From Gp13-AA77 sp035949375 (GTDB lineage: Bacteria > Acidobacteriota > Terriglobia > UBA7540), in NCBI GenBank assembly GCA_035949375.1, contig DASZIG010000038.1:1-64000 (forward strand): a DNA stretch of 64,000 nucleotides, in the 5' to 3' direction. Shown here one piece after another: positions 33,165 to 41,607 of this stretch. Numbering within the stretch: the stretch's first letter is position 1; each line of letters begins with the position of its first letter. Below the pieces are notes generated by a model. It was not told where the DNA came from, ran no database searches, and worked only from the letters and a program-made list of their open reading frames with translations. The position numbers and the translations under genes were made by a program.

Positions 33165-34588
33165 CCGTCTCTCCTCAGCTCCCGGACCAGCCTGCCGTCC
33201 CTCGCCACCAGTTGGATCACCATCGGCATTTGCCCCACGGCGTGGGTCGAACAGCTCAGACAAGGATCGAAAGTGCGGATTACGGCCTCCACGCGGTTCA
33301 ACATGCCCTCGGAAACCTGCTCCCCACTGACGTAATGGCGGGCCGCCTGCAGGATGCCCCGGTTCATGGCCATATTATTGTGTCCGGTGGCGATGATCAG
33401 GTTGGCCCAGGTGATAAGTCCCTCGTCGTCGATCTTGTAATGGTGGAACAGCGTGCCGCGCGGGGCCTCCGCCACGCCGATGCCTTCTCTCCGGTTCGGC
33501 TCCGCCACGGCGCGCACGTCCTTGCTAAGGATTCCGGCGTCGCCCAGCAGTTCTTCGGTGAGCTCGATGCTGTGCAGGATCTCGATGAGGCGGGCGTAAT
33601 GATAGTGGAATGAGCTCAGGATGGGACCGCGCCCGAGCTCGCGGAACTCCGCCAACTCCTGGTCCGCGCGGTTCGTCCCGCACCGGCTGATGATGTTGAG
33701 GCGCGCCAGCGGGCCCACGCGGTAGAAGCCATGCTCGCGGCCCGCGGGCTTGTAGTAGGGGAACTTCATGTAGGTCCAGGGTTCGGAAACCTCGCCGATA
33801 AACTCGGCGTAGCGCTGCGGGTCAAGCTGGTCCTGCACGAGATTCCCGCCCTCGTCCGCCAGTCTCAGGTTGCCATCGTAGGTCTCGAGCTCCCCTTCGG
33901 GACCCACGAGGCCGAGAAACATGGAGGGGAAATTCGCGAAGGTGCGGATCTCCTCGCGGAAACTCTCGATGGTTCGCTTGAACCAGTCCAAGGTGCGCTG
34001 CACGCGGTTCAAAGCCTCCGGAATGGCACCCAGAATCCGATCGCGGCGCTCCGCCGTGAGAGGTTCAGCCACGCCACCGGGCACCACCCAGCCGGGATGA
34101 ATGCGTCTGCCGCCCAGCGATTCGATGATCTGCTGCCCGAATTGCCGCAAGCCGACGCCATCGCGCGCGAGGCCAGGATGCGCCTCCGCCACGCCGAACA
34201 GGTTGCGTCTGGCCGGATCGGACTCCATACCCAGCAGCAAATCGGGGGCTGAGAGATAAAAGAAGCTCAAAGCGTGGGATTGGATCACCTGCGCGAGATT
34301 CATCACGCGCCGCAGATTGGCCGCCGTCTCCGGGATGCTCACCGCCAGGATGGCATCGCAGGCTTTGGCCGACGCGATGAGGTGGCTGACCGGGCAGATG
34401 CCGCAGATTCGCGACATCAGGTATGGCATTTCGAAGAAGCGGCGCCCTTCGCAGAACTTCTCGAAGCCGCGAAGCTGCGTGATGTGGAAGTGCGCCGCCT
34501 CAACGTCGCCCTGATCGTCGAGGTGAAGGGTGATCTTGGCATGCCCCTCCAGCCGGGTTACGGGATCAATGAGAATTTGCCGGGCCAT
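33161..34588 (-). CDS. hoxH: NiFe-hydrogenase large subunit, bidirectional group 3d type
   Basis: 475 residues from the ATG at 34588. L1 motif SRICGICPVSHLI and L2 motif DPCLSCSTHAVG provide the Ni-Fe ligands. The C-terminus MVIQLVARDGRLVRELRRDG after the L2 His is the segment removed by HoxW. With HoxY and the NADH module HoxFUE it forms the NAD(P)-linked bidirectional hydrogenase. A RayT transposase (34814-35281) separates it from hoxY, so cotranscription with hoxY depends on read-through. Confidence 0.9.
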   Translation of the reverse strand: MARQILIDPVTRLEGHAKITLHLDDQGDVEAAHFHITQLRGFEKFCEGRRFFEMPYLMSRICGICPVSHLIASAKACDAILAVSIPETAANLRRVMNLAQVIQSHALSFFYLSAPDLLLGMESDPARRNLFGVAEAHPGLARDGVGLRQFGQQIIESLGGRRIHPGWVVPGGVAEPLTAERRDRILGAIPEALNRVQRTLDWFKRTIESFREEIRTFANFPSMFLGLVGPEGELETYDGNLRLADEGGNLVQDQLDPQRYAEFIGEVSEPWTYMKFPYYKPAGREHGFYRVGPLARLNIISRCGTNRADQELAEFRELGRGPILSSFHYHYARLIEILHSIELTEELLGDAGILSKDVRAVAEPNRREGIGVAEAPRGTLFHHYKIDDEGLITWANLIIATGHNNMAMNRGILQAARHYVSGEQVSEGMLNRVEAVIRTFDPCLSCSTHAVGQMPMVIQLVARDGRLVRELRRDG

Positions 34589-34621
34589 ACTTTGCTCACA
34601 TTTTAAGCCTGAATCATGCCT

Positions 34622-34811
34622 TAGCCCCGGAGGGGCGTCGTCCTGTAGCCCACGGCGATTGCTCTTGGAGCCACAGGACCAAACGGCCACCCTAACCCTG
34701 AATCCGCGTGCTAGCCCCGGAGGGGCTCGTCCTGTAGCCCACGGCGACTGCTCTTGGAGCCGTGGGACCAAAACCGCCCACATCAATTCCCATTGGGCCC
34801 CGTAGGGGCGA
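34622..34811. repeat. REP-like repeats left of RayT (two 60-bp copies plus a partial)
   Basis: Two direct copies of a 59-60-bp repeat beginning TAGCCCCGGAGGGGC and ending in CCA (34622-34681 and 34712-34770) differ at only a few bases. A partial palindromic unit, GCCCCGTAGGGGCGA, lies at 34797-34811, just past the RayT stop. Each full copy contains GC hairpins. Matching inverted copies lie on the other side of the RayT gene (35302-35408), the arrangement expected of a RayT-mobilised REP element (REPtron). Confidence 0.75.
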
Positions 34812-34813
34812 TT

Positions 34814-35281
34814 TCAGTCGAACGCATACCGCGTGTCATAGGCGATTCCCTGCTTCTTCAAAAACGCCAGCACCTCTTCCTGGTACGTCAACCTCCGGTG
34901 GTGCTCCTCTTGTCCCGCAATGTACCGCTTCACCGGTTCAACCTGGGACTTGCTGACGCTAAACGCCGCGTAGCCCGACTGCCAGGCGAAGCCACGCTGA
35001 CGCGCCCAACGCCTTTTCACCCAGCCGGACGAGTGAGACTTCACCTTCCCCATCAAATCCCCAAGTGCGAGCGCAGCGGGCTGGACAAGGAGCATGTGGA
35101 CGTGGTCTGCAGCACCGTTCACCAGCAACGATTGGCCTCCAAGCTTGTTGACCGTCCCACCCAGGTAGTCCAATAACTCGCTCCTGACCTCCGCGCTAAG
35201 CAGGGGTTCGCGGTCTTTGGTACTGAACACCGCGTGGACGATGATGTTGGTGTACGTGTGAGCCATTCGCGCCTTCTTCAT
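34814..35281 (-). mobile_element. rayT: RayT: REP-associated tyrosine transposase (IS200-like, HUH)
   Basis: 155 residues (ATG at 35281; ATG at 35266 also possible). The HUH motif is DHVHMLL. The catalytic Tyr is in VKRYIAGQEEHH, with the conserved Gln. The start MAHTYTNIIVHAVFSTKDREPLL is typical of the IS200/RayT Y1 family. These single-strand transposases cut and paste palindromic REP elements; here REP-like copies flank the gene in inverted orientation. It sits between hoxY and hoxH, within the hydrogenase operon, in the same direction. The frame is intact. Confidence 0.85.
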
Positions 35282-35301
35282 TCCTGCCCGGTGCGCTCTC
35301 C

Positions 35302-35408
35302 CTACAGGACATCGCCCCTACGGGCTTCATCTTTATCTGCCTCGCTCCCTGTCCCACGGCTCAGAGGCAGTCGCCCTGGGCTAGACGACTGGCGCCCCTA
35401 CGGGGCTT
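35302..35408. repeat. REP-like repeats right of RayT (inverted copies)
   Basis: A partial copy (CTACAGGACATCGCCCCTAC, starting at 35302) and a nearly full-length copy (35349-35408, containing TCCCACGGCTC, AGTCGCC, GGGCTA and CGCCCCTACGGGGC) are the reverse complement of the repeats at 34622-34770. Together the two sides bracket RayT in inverted orientation. Their sequence is closer to each other than to the GC hairpins at 7082 and 10745. Confidence 0.65.
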
Positions 35409-35527
35409 GTCCTTCCTACGTCTCTCACTTCTTGCCCCCTCGCGTCCCGATTTCGCAATCGGTGAGACATACTCAGAAGTCCTTTTCCATCAGCCACATT
35501 CCGGCTTCGTTCGCGATAGCAGTCCGC

Positions 35528-36061
35528 TCAGGCTCCGAAGCGCGTTCGGCCGGTCAAGTCCGGACGCCGTCCATCCAGAAGCTCGGTAAGCGTCCAAAAG
35601 ATGGTATCTGCCGACGGCGGGCAGCCGGGCACGAAGACGTCCACCGGCACCACCTCGTGAACGGGACAGACGCGCGGAAGGAGTGCGGGGACAACCTGGT
35701 CCGGTATCGGCGAAGGGGCCGACACGTTCTCCACGTACACGCGGCGGAGAACTTCGGCGGTCGAGAACGCGTTACGCATGGCCGGAACGTTGCCGGTCAC
35801 GGCGCAATCGCCGAGCGAAACGAGGATCTTCGACCGCGCCCGGATCTTCTTGATCTTGTGCAGGTCCTCTTCGCTGCTGATCGATCCTTCCACGAGCACC
35901 ACGTCGACGTTTTCGGGATACTCCTTGTGGTCCACGAGCGGGCTGTAGACCAATTCGATCCGGCCGGCCAGATCGAGCAGCCTCTCGTCCATGTCGAGGA
36001 AAGACATGTGGCAGCCCGAGCAGCCGTCTAGCCACACCGTCGCGAGGCGCACTTTGCTCAT
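35528..36061 (-). CDS. hoxY: Bidirectional hydrogenase small subunit
   Basis: 177 residues, the short form typical of HoxY with only the proximal [4Fe-4S] cluster. Ligands are DGCSGCHMSFLD, GDCAVTG, a Cys in LLPRVCPVHEV and VPGCPPSAD. It overlaps hoxU by 4 bases. It carries electrons between the HoxH active site and HoxU. The 939 bp that follow, up to hoxH, hold RayT and its repeats. Confidence 0.9.
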   Translation of the reverse strand: MSKVRLATVWLDGCSGCHMSFLDMDERLLDLAGRIELVYSPLVDHKEYPENVDVVLVEGSISSEEDLHKIKKIRARSKILVSLGDCAVTGNVPAMRNAFSTAEVLRRVYVENVSAPSPIPDQVVPALLPRVCPVHEVVPVDVFVPGCPPSADTIFWTLTELLDGRRPDLTGRTRFGA

Positions 36062-36777
36062 CGCTTTTCTTCCCGCATCATGGTCAGGTAAGGCAGAAAA
36101 TCGGGCCTCTTCGCCGCCGACCGGGCCCGGCCTTTCTCAAACAGCGCCCCGGTGGGGCAAACTTGCACGCATTTTCCGCAACTCGTGCAAGTGTCGGACT
36201 CGCCCCACGGCTGGTGCAAGTCGGTAATCACCATCGACTCGATTCCCCGGCCCATCACGTCCCAGGTGTGGGCGCCTTCGACTTCATCGCACACCCGCAC
36301 GCAGCGGGTGCACAGAATGCAGCGGTTGTGATCCACCACGAACCGGTTGTGCGAGGCATCGACGGGAAGCTTGGGGTATCGGTAGGGGAACTGGACGTGC
36401 GTCAGGCCGTGCGCCTGCGCGAGACCTTGCAGATCACAATGCCCGTTGGCCACGCACACCGAGCAGACGTGGTTGCGCTCGGCGAACAGCAACTCCAGGA
36501 TCATCCTCCTGTACTTCAGAAGGCGGTCCGACTTTGTGGTCACGTCCATGCCTTCTTCCACGCGGGTGACACAGGCGGGCAGCAGCTTCGCGGTGCCCTT
36601 CACCTCCACCAGGCACAGCCGGCAGGCGCCCACGTCACTCAAGCCGTCGAGATGGCACAGAGTCGGAATAGAAAGCTCGTGCTCGCGCGCCGCCTCGAGC
36701 ACCGTCTGGTCGCTGCGCGCGCTGATGTCGATACCATCGATTTTGAGAGTCTTGACGTCCGGGGTCGCCGGGCTCAT
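36058..36777 (-). CDS. hoxU: Bidirectional hydrogenase diaphorase subunit (NuoG N-terminal-like)
   Basis: 239 residues from the ATG at 36777, overlapping hoxF by 4 bases. The N-terminal [2Fe-2S] domain (CHLDGLSDVGACRLC, with a later Cys in LLPACVT) is followed by the His-Cys3 region NHVCSVC...NGHCDLQ and two [4Fe-4S] motifs, CILCTRCVRVC and CTSCGKCVQVC. It links the flavin module HoxF to HoxY. A longer frame to 36912 is shadow reading over hoxF. Confidence 0.9.
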   Translation of the reverse strand: MSPATPDVKTLKIDGIDISARSDQTVLEAAREHELSIPTLCHLDGLSDVGACRLCLVEVKGTAKLLPACVTRVEEGMDVTTKSDRLLKYRRMILELLFAERNHVCSVCVANGHCDLQGLAQAHGLTHVQFPYRYPKLPVDASHNRFVVDHNRCILCTRCVRVCDEVEGAHTWDVMGRGIESMVITDLHQPWGESDTCTSCGKCVQVCPTGALFEKGRARSAAKRPDFLPYLTMMREEKR

Positions 36778-38420
36778 GCGTCGGCCTCCTTTTCGGAGAT
36801 GGCGCAAACCCCGGCCGGACATCGCTTCTCCTGAATGTGAGCCAGGTACTCGTCGCGGAAGTAGCGCAGAGTGCTCAGCACGGGGTTGGGAGCGCTCTGC
36901 CCGAGACCGCACAAACTGGTGTGTCTCACCATGTCACAGAGGTCTTCAAGCATCGCCAGATTATCCAGGGTGGCACGGCCTTCGGAGATCTTGGCCAGCA
37001 GGTCGTACATCTGGGCCGTGCCGGCGCGGCAGGGAATGCACTTCCCGCAGGACTCACTCATGCAGAATTCCATGAAGTACTTGGCCACATCCACCATGCA
37101 CGAGGAATCGTCCATGACGATCATTCCGCCCGAGCCCATGATGGAGCCGGCCTGGGCGAGTGAATCGTAGTCCACCGGCATGTCCAGAAACTGCTCCGGG
37201 ATGCAGCCGCCGGAGGGTCCGCCCGTCTGGACCGCCTTGAACTTGCGCCCCTCGGGAACTCCGCCGCCCACCTCGAAGATGATCTCGCGCAGGCTCATGC
37301 CCATGGGGACTTCGATGAGGCCCGTGCAATTGATCTTCCCGGTCAAGGCGAAGACCTTGGTGCCTTTGCTGCGCTCGGTGCCCATTCCGGCGTACCAGTC
37401 GCCGCCTTTGCGGATGATCGCCGGAATGTTGGCGAAGGTCTCGACGTTGTTGATGAGCGTAGGGGCTCCAAACAGGCCGGCCTGGGCGGGGTAGGGCGGA
37501 CGGGGCCGCGGCGTTCCGCGGCCGCCTTCGATCGAGGCGATCAGCGCTGTCTCCTCGCCGCACACGAAAGCCCCCGCTCCCAGGCGCAAGTCAATGTCGA
37601 AATCGAACTCGGTGTTGGCGATCTGCGTTCCCAGCAGCCCCAGATGCTTGGCCTGGCGGATGGCGATGTTCAGCCGCGCGATGGCCAGCGGATACTCGGC
37701 GCGCACATAGATGTATCCGCGACTTGCGCCCACGGCGTAGCCGGCGATGATCATGCCCTCGAGCACCCGCTGCGGGTCGCTTTCAAGCACGCTGCGGTCC
37801 ATGAAAGCGCCCGGGTCGCCTTCGTCCGCGTTGCAGATCACGTACTTCGAGGGCCCGTGCGCTTTGGCCACGGTGCCCCACTTCAAGCCCGTCGGATACC
37901 CGGCCCCGCCGCGCCCGCGAAGTCCGCTGCGCGAAACCTGCTCGATGACCTGCGCCGGTGTCATCTCGGTGAGCGCCTGCGCGAGACCCGCGTAGCCTTC
38001 CGCCGCGACGTAGTCCTCGATGCGCTCGGGGTTGATGCGCCCGCTATTCTCGAGCACCACCCCCACCTGGCGCTTGAAGAAGGGAAGGTCGCGGGAGCAC
38101 TGCAGCCGCGCCACCGGGAGACCGTCGAGGCTGCGGACAATCTCATCGGCGTCTGCCGGGCCCACTTCTTGATACAGAATCCCGGACGGCTCCGCTGAAA
38201 CCAGCGGGCCGCGTGAGCAAAGCCCCATGCAGCCCACGCCCGTTACCAGGCACGAACCCTTCAGCGGGCTCTCCCCGACCGCGCCTTCCAGAGACTTTTT
38301 GACGGCCTCACTGTTTGAGGAAACGCACCCGGCGGCCACGCAGACGTGGAGGCGCCGCGGCCTGCTCGCGCGGGAAGCGGCTTCGTCGGTAGCGATCTGA
38401 TGAAGCTGCTCGGAGGTCAT
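36774..38420 (-). CDS. hoxF: Bidirectional hydrogenase NADH-binding flavoprotein subunit
   Basis: 548 residues from the ATG at 38420, overlapping hoxE by 4 bases. An N-terminal thioredoxin-like [2Fe-2S] domain (CVAAGCVSS...GVGCMGLCSRG) is followed by the FMN and NAD(H) core: GLRGRGGAGYPTGLKW, CNADEGDPGAFMDRS and GAGAFVCGEETALIASIEG. The C-terminal N3 cluster motif SCGKCIPCRAG is followed by a distal Cys in HTSLCGLGQ. This subunit exchanges electrons with NAD(P)H. It is homologous to NuoF. Confidence 0.92.
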   Translation of the reverse strand: MTSEQLHQIATDEAASRASRPRRLHVCVAAGCVSSNSEAVKKSLEGAVGESPLKGSCLVTGVGCMGLCSRGPLVSAEPSGILYQEVGPADADEIVRSLDGLPVARLQCSRDLPFFKRQVGVVLENSGRINPERIEDYVAAEGYAGLAQALTEMTPAQVIEQVSRSGLRGRGGAGYPTGLKWGTVAKAHGPSKYVICNADEGDPGAFMDRSVLESDPQRVLEGMIIAGYAVGASRGYIYVRAEYPLAIARLNIAIRQAKHLGLLGTQIANTEFDFDIDLRLGAGAFVCGEETALIASIEGGRGTPRPRPPYPAQAGLFGAPTLINNVETFANIPAIIRKGGDWYAGMGTERSKGTKVFALTGKINCTGLIEVPMGMSLREIIFEVGGGVPEGRKFKAVQTGGPSGGCIPEQFLDMPVDYDSLAQAGSIMGSGGMIVMDDSSCMVDVAKYFMEFCMSESCGKCIPCRAGTAQMYDLLAKISEGRATLDNLAMLEDLCDMVRHTSLCGLGQSAPNPVLSTLRYFRDEYLAHIQEKRCPAGVCAISEKEADA

Positions 38421-38917
38421 GCGGGATCCCACCGCTGCAGCCGGCTCTGCATTTGGGCGGCGCTCAGCCGGGCCGCGACCTCCCCGTCGAACAGGGCTAC
38501 GGGCGCCAGACTGCACGAACCCACGCAGCGGGCCGTCAACACAGACACCCGCCGGTCGGGCGTCGTTTCTCCCGGCTTGATGCCCAGGGACTTTTGGACC
38601 TCGGCCAGCAGCAGCGGAGCCCCCTTGATGTAGCAGGCGGTGCCCAGGCAGACGATACAGGTGTGGTCGCCGGGCGGCTTGAGGCTGAAGAAATGGTAGA
38701 AGGTGGCGACCCCGAACGCCTTGCTCAGGGGCACGCGCAACGACTGCGCCACGTATTCGAGCGACGGCCGGTCGAGGAAGCCAAACGACTGCTGAACCGT
38801 GTGCAGGGTCTCAATCAGCGCGTTCCGGCTGTATCCGTGCCGGCGCATGGTGCCGGCCACGATCTTCCAGCGCTTGTCCCCGGAAGGAGGGGAAAGCTTA
38901 TCCATTGCGATCGGCAT
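38417..38917 (-). CDS. hoxE: Bidirectional hydrogenase NuoE-like subunit
   Basis: 166 residues. A thioredoxin-like [2Fe-2S] domain with ligands in CLGTACYIKGA and ARCVGSCSLAP follows a helical N-terminus (VQQSFGFLDRPSLEYVAQSL). The ATG at 38917 overlaps nothing; an internal ATG at 38905 is an alternative. It overlaps hoxF by 4 bases and begins 18 bp after hydG, at the junction between the hyd and hox parts of the operon. Confidence 0.9.
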   Translation of the reverse strand: MPIAMDKLSPPSGDKRWKIVAGTMRRHGYSRNALIETLHTVQQSFGFLDRPSLEYVAQSLRVPLSKAFGVATFYHFFSLKPPGDHTCIVCLGTACYIKGAPLLLAEVQKSLGIKPGETTPDRRVSVLTARCVGSCSLAPVALFDGEVAARLSAAQMQSRLQRWDPA

Positions 38918-38935
38918 ACATCTCCGGGTGCAGGC

Positions 38936-39772
38936 TCACATCTCGCGCACGGCCATCAAGGGCTGCACACGATCGTAACGTAACACGGGCCCGTCTTTGC
39001 AGATGAAGGTAGGGCCATACTGGCAGTGCCCGCAAAAACCGGCGGCGCACTGCATATTCCGCTCCATGGAAACATAGATGTTGTCGGGCGGGACGCCGCG
39101 CTTCTCGAGCTCCTGCACGGTGAAGCGCATCATGACCTCGGGCCCGCAGACCATGGCCACGGTGCTGTGCGGGTCAAACGGAGCGCGCGGGATCAGCGTG
39201 GTGACCACGCCCACGTTGCCCCGCCAGGCTCCCATGGCGCGGTCCACAGTGACGTGGACTTCCAGGTCGAAGCGGGAGTGCCAATGCTGAAGTTCGTGCC
39301 GGAAGAGAATGTCCGCCGGCGTGCGTGTACCGTAGAGCAACACGACCTTACCGTAATAATTCCGCGCTGCCAGCAGTTGGTACAGCGCCGGCCGCAGCGG
39401 CGCCAGGCCGATCCCCCCGGCTACGATCACCACGTCGGCGCCGCGGGCCTCTACAAGCGGCCAGCCCACGCCGAAGGGTCCGCGCAATCCCAGGCAATCC
39501 GAGGGCTTCAACTTGCGCATGGCGCGAGTCACCGTGCCAACCTCGCGTGTGGTGTGCACCAGGGTCGCGGGCTTCGCCGGATCGCCGCTGATAGAGATCG
39601 GGACCTCACCCACTCCGAAGAGGTAGAGCATGTTGAACTGACCAGGTAAAAAGGGAAGCTCCCGCTTGCCGTCGGCGTGCTCCAGCTCCATAGTGAAGGT
39701 GTCCGCGGTGTCGCGGCGCACGCGCTGCACCCTCCAGGGGTCCGGGACCATGGGATCGGCCGCTGCGCTCAT
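38936..39772 (-). CDS. hydG: Sulfhydrogenase gamma subunit (FAD/NAD(P) oxidoreductase)
   Basis: 278 residues from the ATG at 39772, overlapping the cNMP-domain gene by 4 bases. A ferredoxin-NADP reductase fold: FAD-binding barrel (FLPGQFNMLYLFGVGEVPISISG), NAD(P)-binding segment VVIVAGGIGLAPLRPALYQL and a C-terminal [2Fe-2S] motif CAAGFCGHCQYGPTFIC. It hands electrons from NAD(P)H to HydB or the small subunit. Its partners HydD and HydA lie 6 kb downstream, beyond the hox genes. Confidence 0.88.
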   Translation of the reverse strand: MSAAADPMVPDPWRVQRVRRDTADTFTMELEHADGKRELPFLPGQFNMLYLFGVGEVPISISGDPAKPATLVHTTREVGTVTRAMRKLKPSDCLGLRGPFGVGWPLVEARGADVVIVAGGIGLAPLRPALYQLLAARNYYGKVVLLYGTRTPADILFRHELQHWHSRFDLEVHVTVDRAMGAWRGNVGVVTTLIPRAPFDPHSTVAMVCGPEVMMRFTVQELEKRGVPPDNIYVSMERNMQCAAGFCGHCQYGPTFICKDGPVLRYDRVQPLMAVREM

Positions 39773-40254
39773 CGCACCCCCGCAGAATTCGGCTGAACTT
39801 CGTACAGGTTCAGGAGCTGCAAGCGCGCGGCCTGCAGCCGCTGCTCCGCCACCTGGACGATGCGCTTCATGAGCTCGTAGCCGAGTTCGTGGTCCTCGTC
39901 GCACTTCTGCCGCAGGCATTTGCCGTCAAGCGCGATGGCCCGCGTCAGTTCCAGGGCGCGCGCGTCGAACATCCAGCGATAAGGCGGAAACAGCCACGAC
40001 CATCCTAGAACTTCACCCTCGCCCACGGTCATAACCGTGATGGATCCGCGCTCGGCCGCGTAAATCTCCACGGTGGCCCGCCCATGGCGCAGCAGATAGA
40101 ACTGGTCGGCGCTGCCCCCCTCCCGAAAAATATACTCGCCGGGCTGAAAACGGACGTTCGTCGCGCAGCTCACCATCAGGTCGACATAGCGATCGTCCAG
40201 CCCGCGCACGAAGGAATGTTCCTTGAGCAGGGTTTTGAGAGTCTCAATCTCCAT
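39769..40254 (-). CDS. Cyclic-nucleotide-binding (cNMP) domain protein without HTH
   Basis: 161 residues from the ATG at 40254, overlapping hydB by 11 bases. One Crp-like beta-roll domain is visible (FQPGEYIFREGGSADQFYLLRHGRATVEIY and EGEVLGWSWLFPPYRWMFDARALE). The C-terminus is a helix ending in LLNLYEVQPNSAGVR, not a helix-turn-helix; Crp/Fnr regulators are about 60 residues longer. It may be a sensor or assembly partner of the sulfhydrogenase, with allosteric control by a nucleotide. Its fixed place between hydB and hydG in an operon supports a structural role. Confidence 0.8.
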   Translation of the reverse strand: MEIETLKTLLKEHSFVRGLDDRYVDLMVSCATNVRFQPGEYIFREGGSADQFYLLRHGRATVEIYAAERGSITVMTVGEGEVLGWSWLFPPYRWMFDARALELTRAIALDGKCLRQKCDEDHELGYELMKRIVQVAEQRLQAARLQLLNLYEVQPNSAGVR

Positions 40255-41416
40255 TTTCGTCCCTCCGCGGCTTAGCCTCGGGGTTGGCATCGCTATGCCG
40301 GATGGCCCTCGCTTCCTCAGTGATGTCGATTCCGACCGGGCACCAGGTTATGCAGCGTCCGCACCCCACACAGCCGGAGGTTCCGAACTGGTCGATCCAG
40401 GTCGCGAGCTTATGCGTCATCCACTGGCGATAGCGCGACCGCGCGGACGGCCGGATGCTGCCACCGTGGATATAGGAGAAATCCATCGTGAAGCAGGAAT
40501 CCCATTTCTGCTGGCGCTCGGCGTGCTCTCCGCTGAGATCGGTCACATCCTCCACCGTAGTGCAGAAACAGGTCGGGCACACCATCGTGCAGTTGGCGCA
40601 AGTCAGGCAGCGCGCCGCGACCTGGTCCCAGCGCGGATTCTCGTAATTCCGGTAAAGAAGCGCTTTGATGTCGGTGGTGTCGAGGCTTCGCCCCATCTGC
40701 GATGCGGTGTGCGCCACAACACGCTCGGCCGCGACAGTCTCCGCAGGCTCAGCCGGAAGGAGCGGCAGCGCGCTTGCAACCTCTCTTCCGGCTTCGCTGC
40801 CGGTCTCAACCACGAAATAGTGCCGGCCGTCTTCGAGGACCTCCGTCAGGGCCAGATCATACCGGTCCCGAGCCTTTGGTCCGGTATTCATGGAGACGCA
40901 GAAGCAGGTCCCGCCCGCTTGGCCGCAGTTCAACGCCACTAGGAAGGCGCTCTCACGGCGGGCCTGATAGGCGGAATCCACATGGGGTCCGCCCATGAAG
41001 ACCTTGTCCTGGATCTGGATGGCGTTGAGTTCGCAGGCGCGAACGCCGATAAATGCGGTTTTCTGAGGTTCGCCCTTCTCCGCTACGACATCAAACCCGC
41101 CGCTCTTCCGGTTCGCCTGCCACAGGCGTACAACAGGAGGATGTAGAAAGCGCTTCCAGGAGTGCGGGCCGACCGCGAAGCCGAATAGAGCATGGTCGTT
41201 GCGCTTGACCAACCGGTAGGTGCCGCCACTCTGCTCGTCCTTCCAGCCTACCGGCAGATCCGCCGAGGAAGCTACATCATCATAGACGATGGCGCCATCG
41301 CGCACGGTCGGTCCCACCACGCGATATCCGCGATCCGTCAGCGCGCCGAACAGCAGGTCCAACTTGCTGCGGTCCAGAATTTGGGGGTTCGGATTTGCGG
41401 CCTCTGCCGCGCCCAT
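40244..41416 (-). CDS. hydB: Sulfhydrogenase beta subunit (two [4Fe-4S] clusters)
   Basis: 390 residues from the ATG at 41416; a GTG at 41449 is a weaker alternative. Two ferredoxin motifs: CLTCANCTMVCPTCFCTT and CVGCGRCITWCPVGIDI. The preceding segment VALNCGQAGGTCFC and FIGVRACELNAIQIQ match the hydrogenase/sulfur reductase beta family. It is the first gene of the operon, and the 190 bp upstream (41417-41607) should contain its promoter; I see no clear consensus there. Confidence 0.88.
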   Translation of the reverse strand: MGAAEAANPNPQILDRSKLDLLFGALTDRGYRVVGPTVRDGAIVYDDVASSADLPVGWKDEQSGGTYRLVKRNDHALFGFAVGPHSWKRFLHPPVVRLWQANRKSGGFDVVAEKGEPQKTAFIGVRACELNAIQIQDKVFMGGPHVDSAYQARRESAFLVALNCGQAGGTCFCVSMNTGPKARDRYDLALTEVLEDGRHYFVVETGSEAGREVASALPLLPAEPAETVAAERVVAHTASQMGRSLDTTDIKALLYRNYENPRWDQVAARCLTCANCTMVCPTCFCTTVEDVTDLSGEHAERQQKWDSCFTMDFSYIHGGSIRPSARSRYRQWMTHKLATWIDQFGTSGCVGCGRCITWCPVGIDITEEARAIRHSDANPEAKPRRDENGD

Positions 41417-41607
41417 GCTCACTCCGGCGTTGTCGGGTCTGCTAACCACCAGAGCTTATCACACCCGGACAACATGGCACGCTAGCCGAGACGCCCGGCT
41501 CCGAGTTGTGCTGATCATCGCCCGTTGGTTTCGGCACCTCGGACCCACGGGCGGATGCCCACCCTCAAAGAGGGGCCCCGCCCGACGGAACTTCAGCCCG
41601 GCATGCC

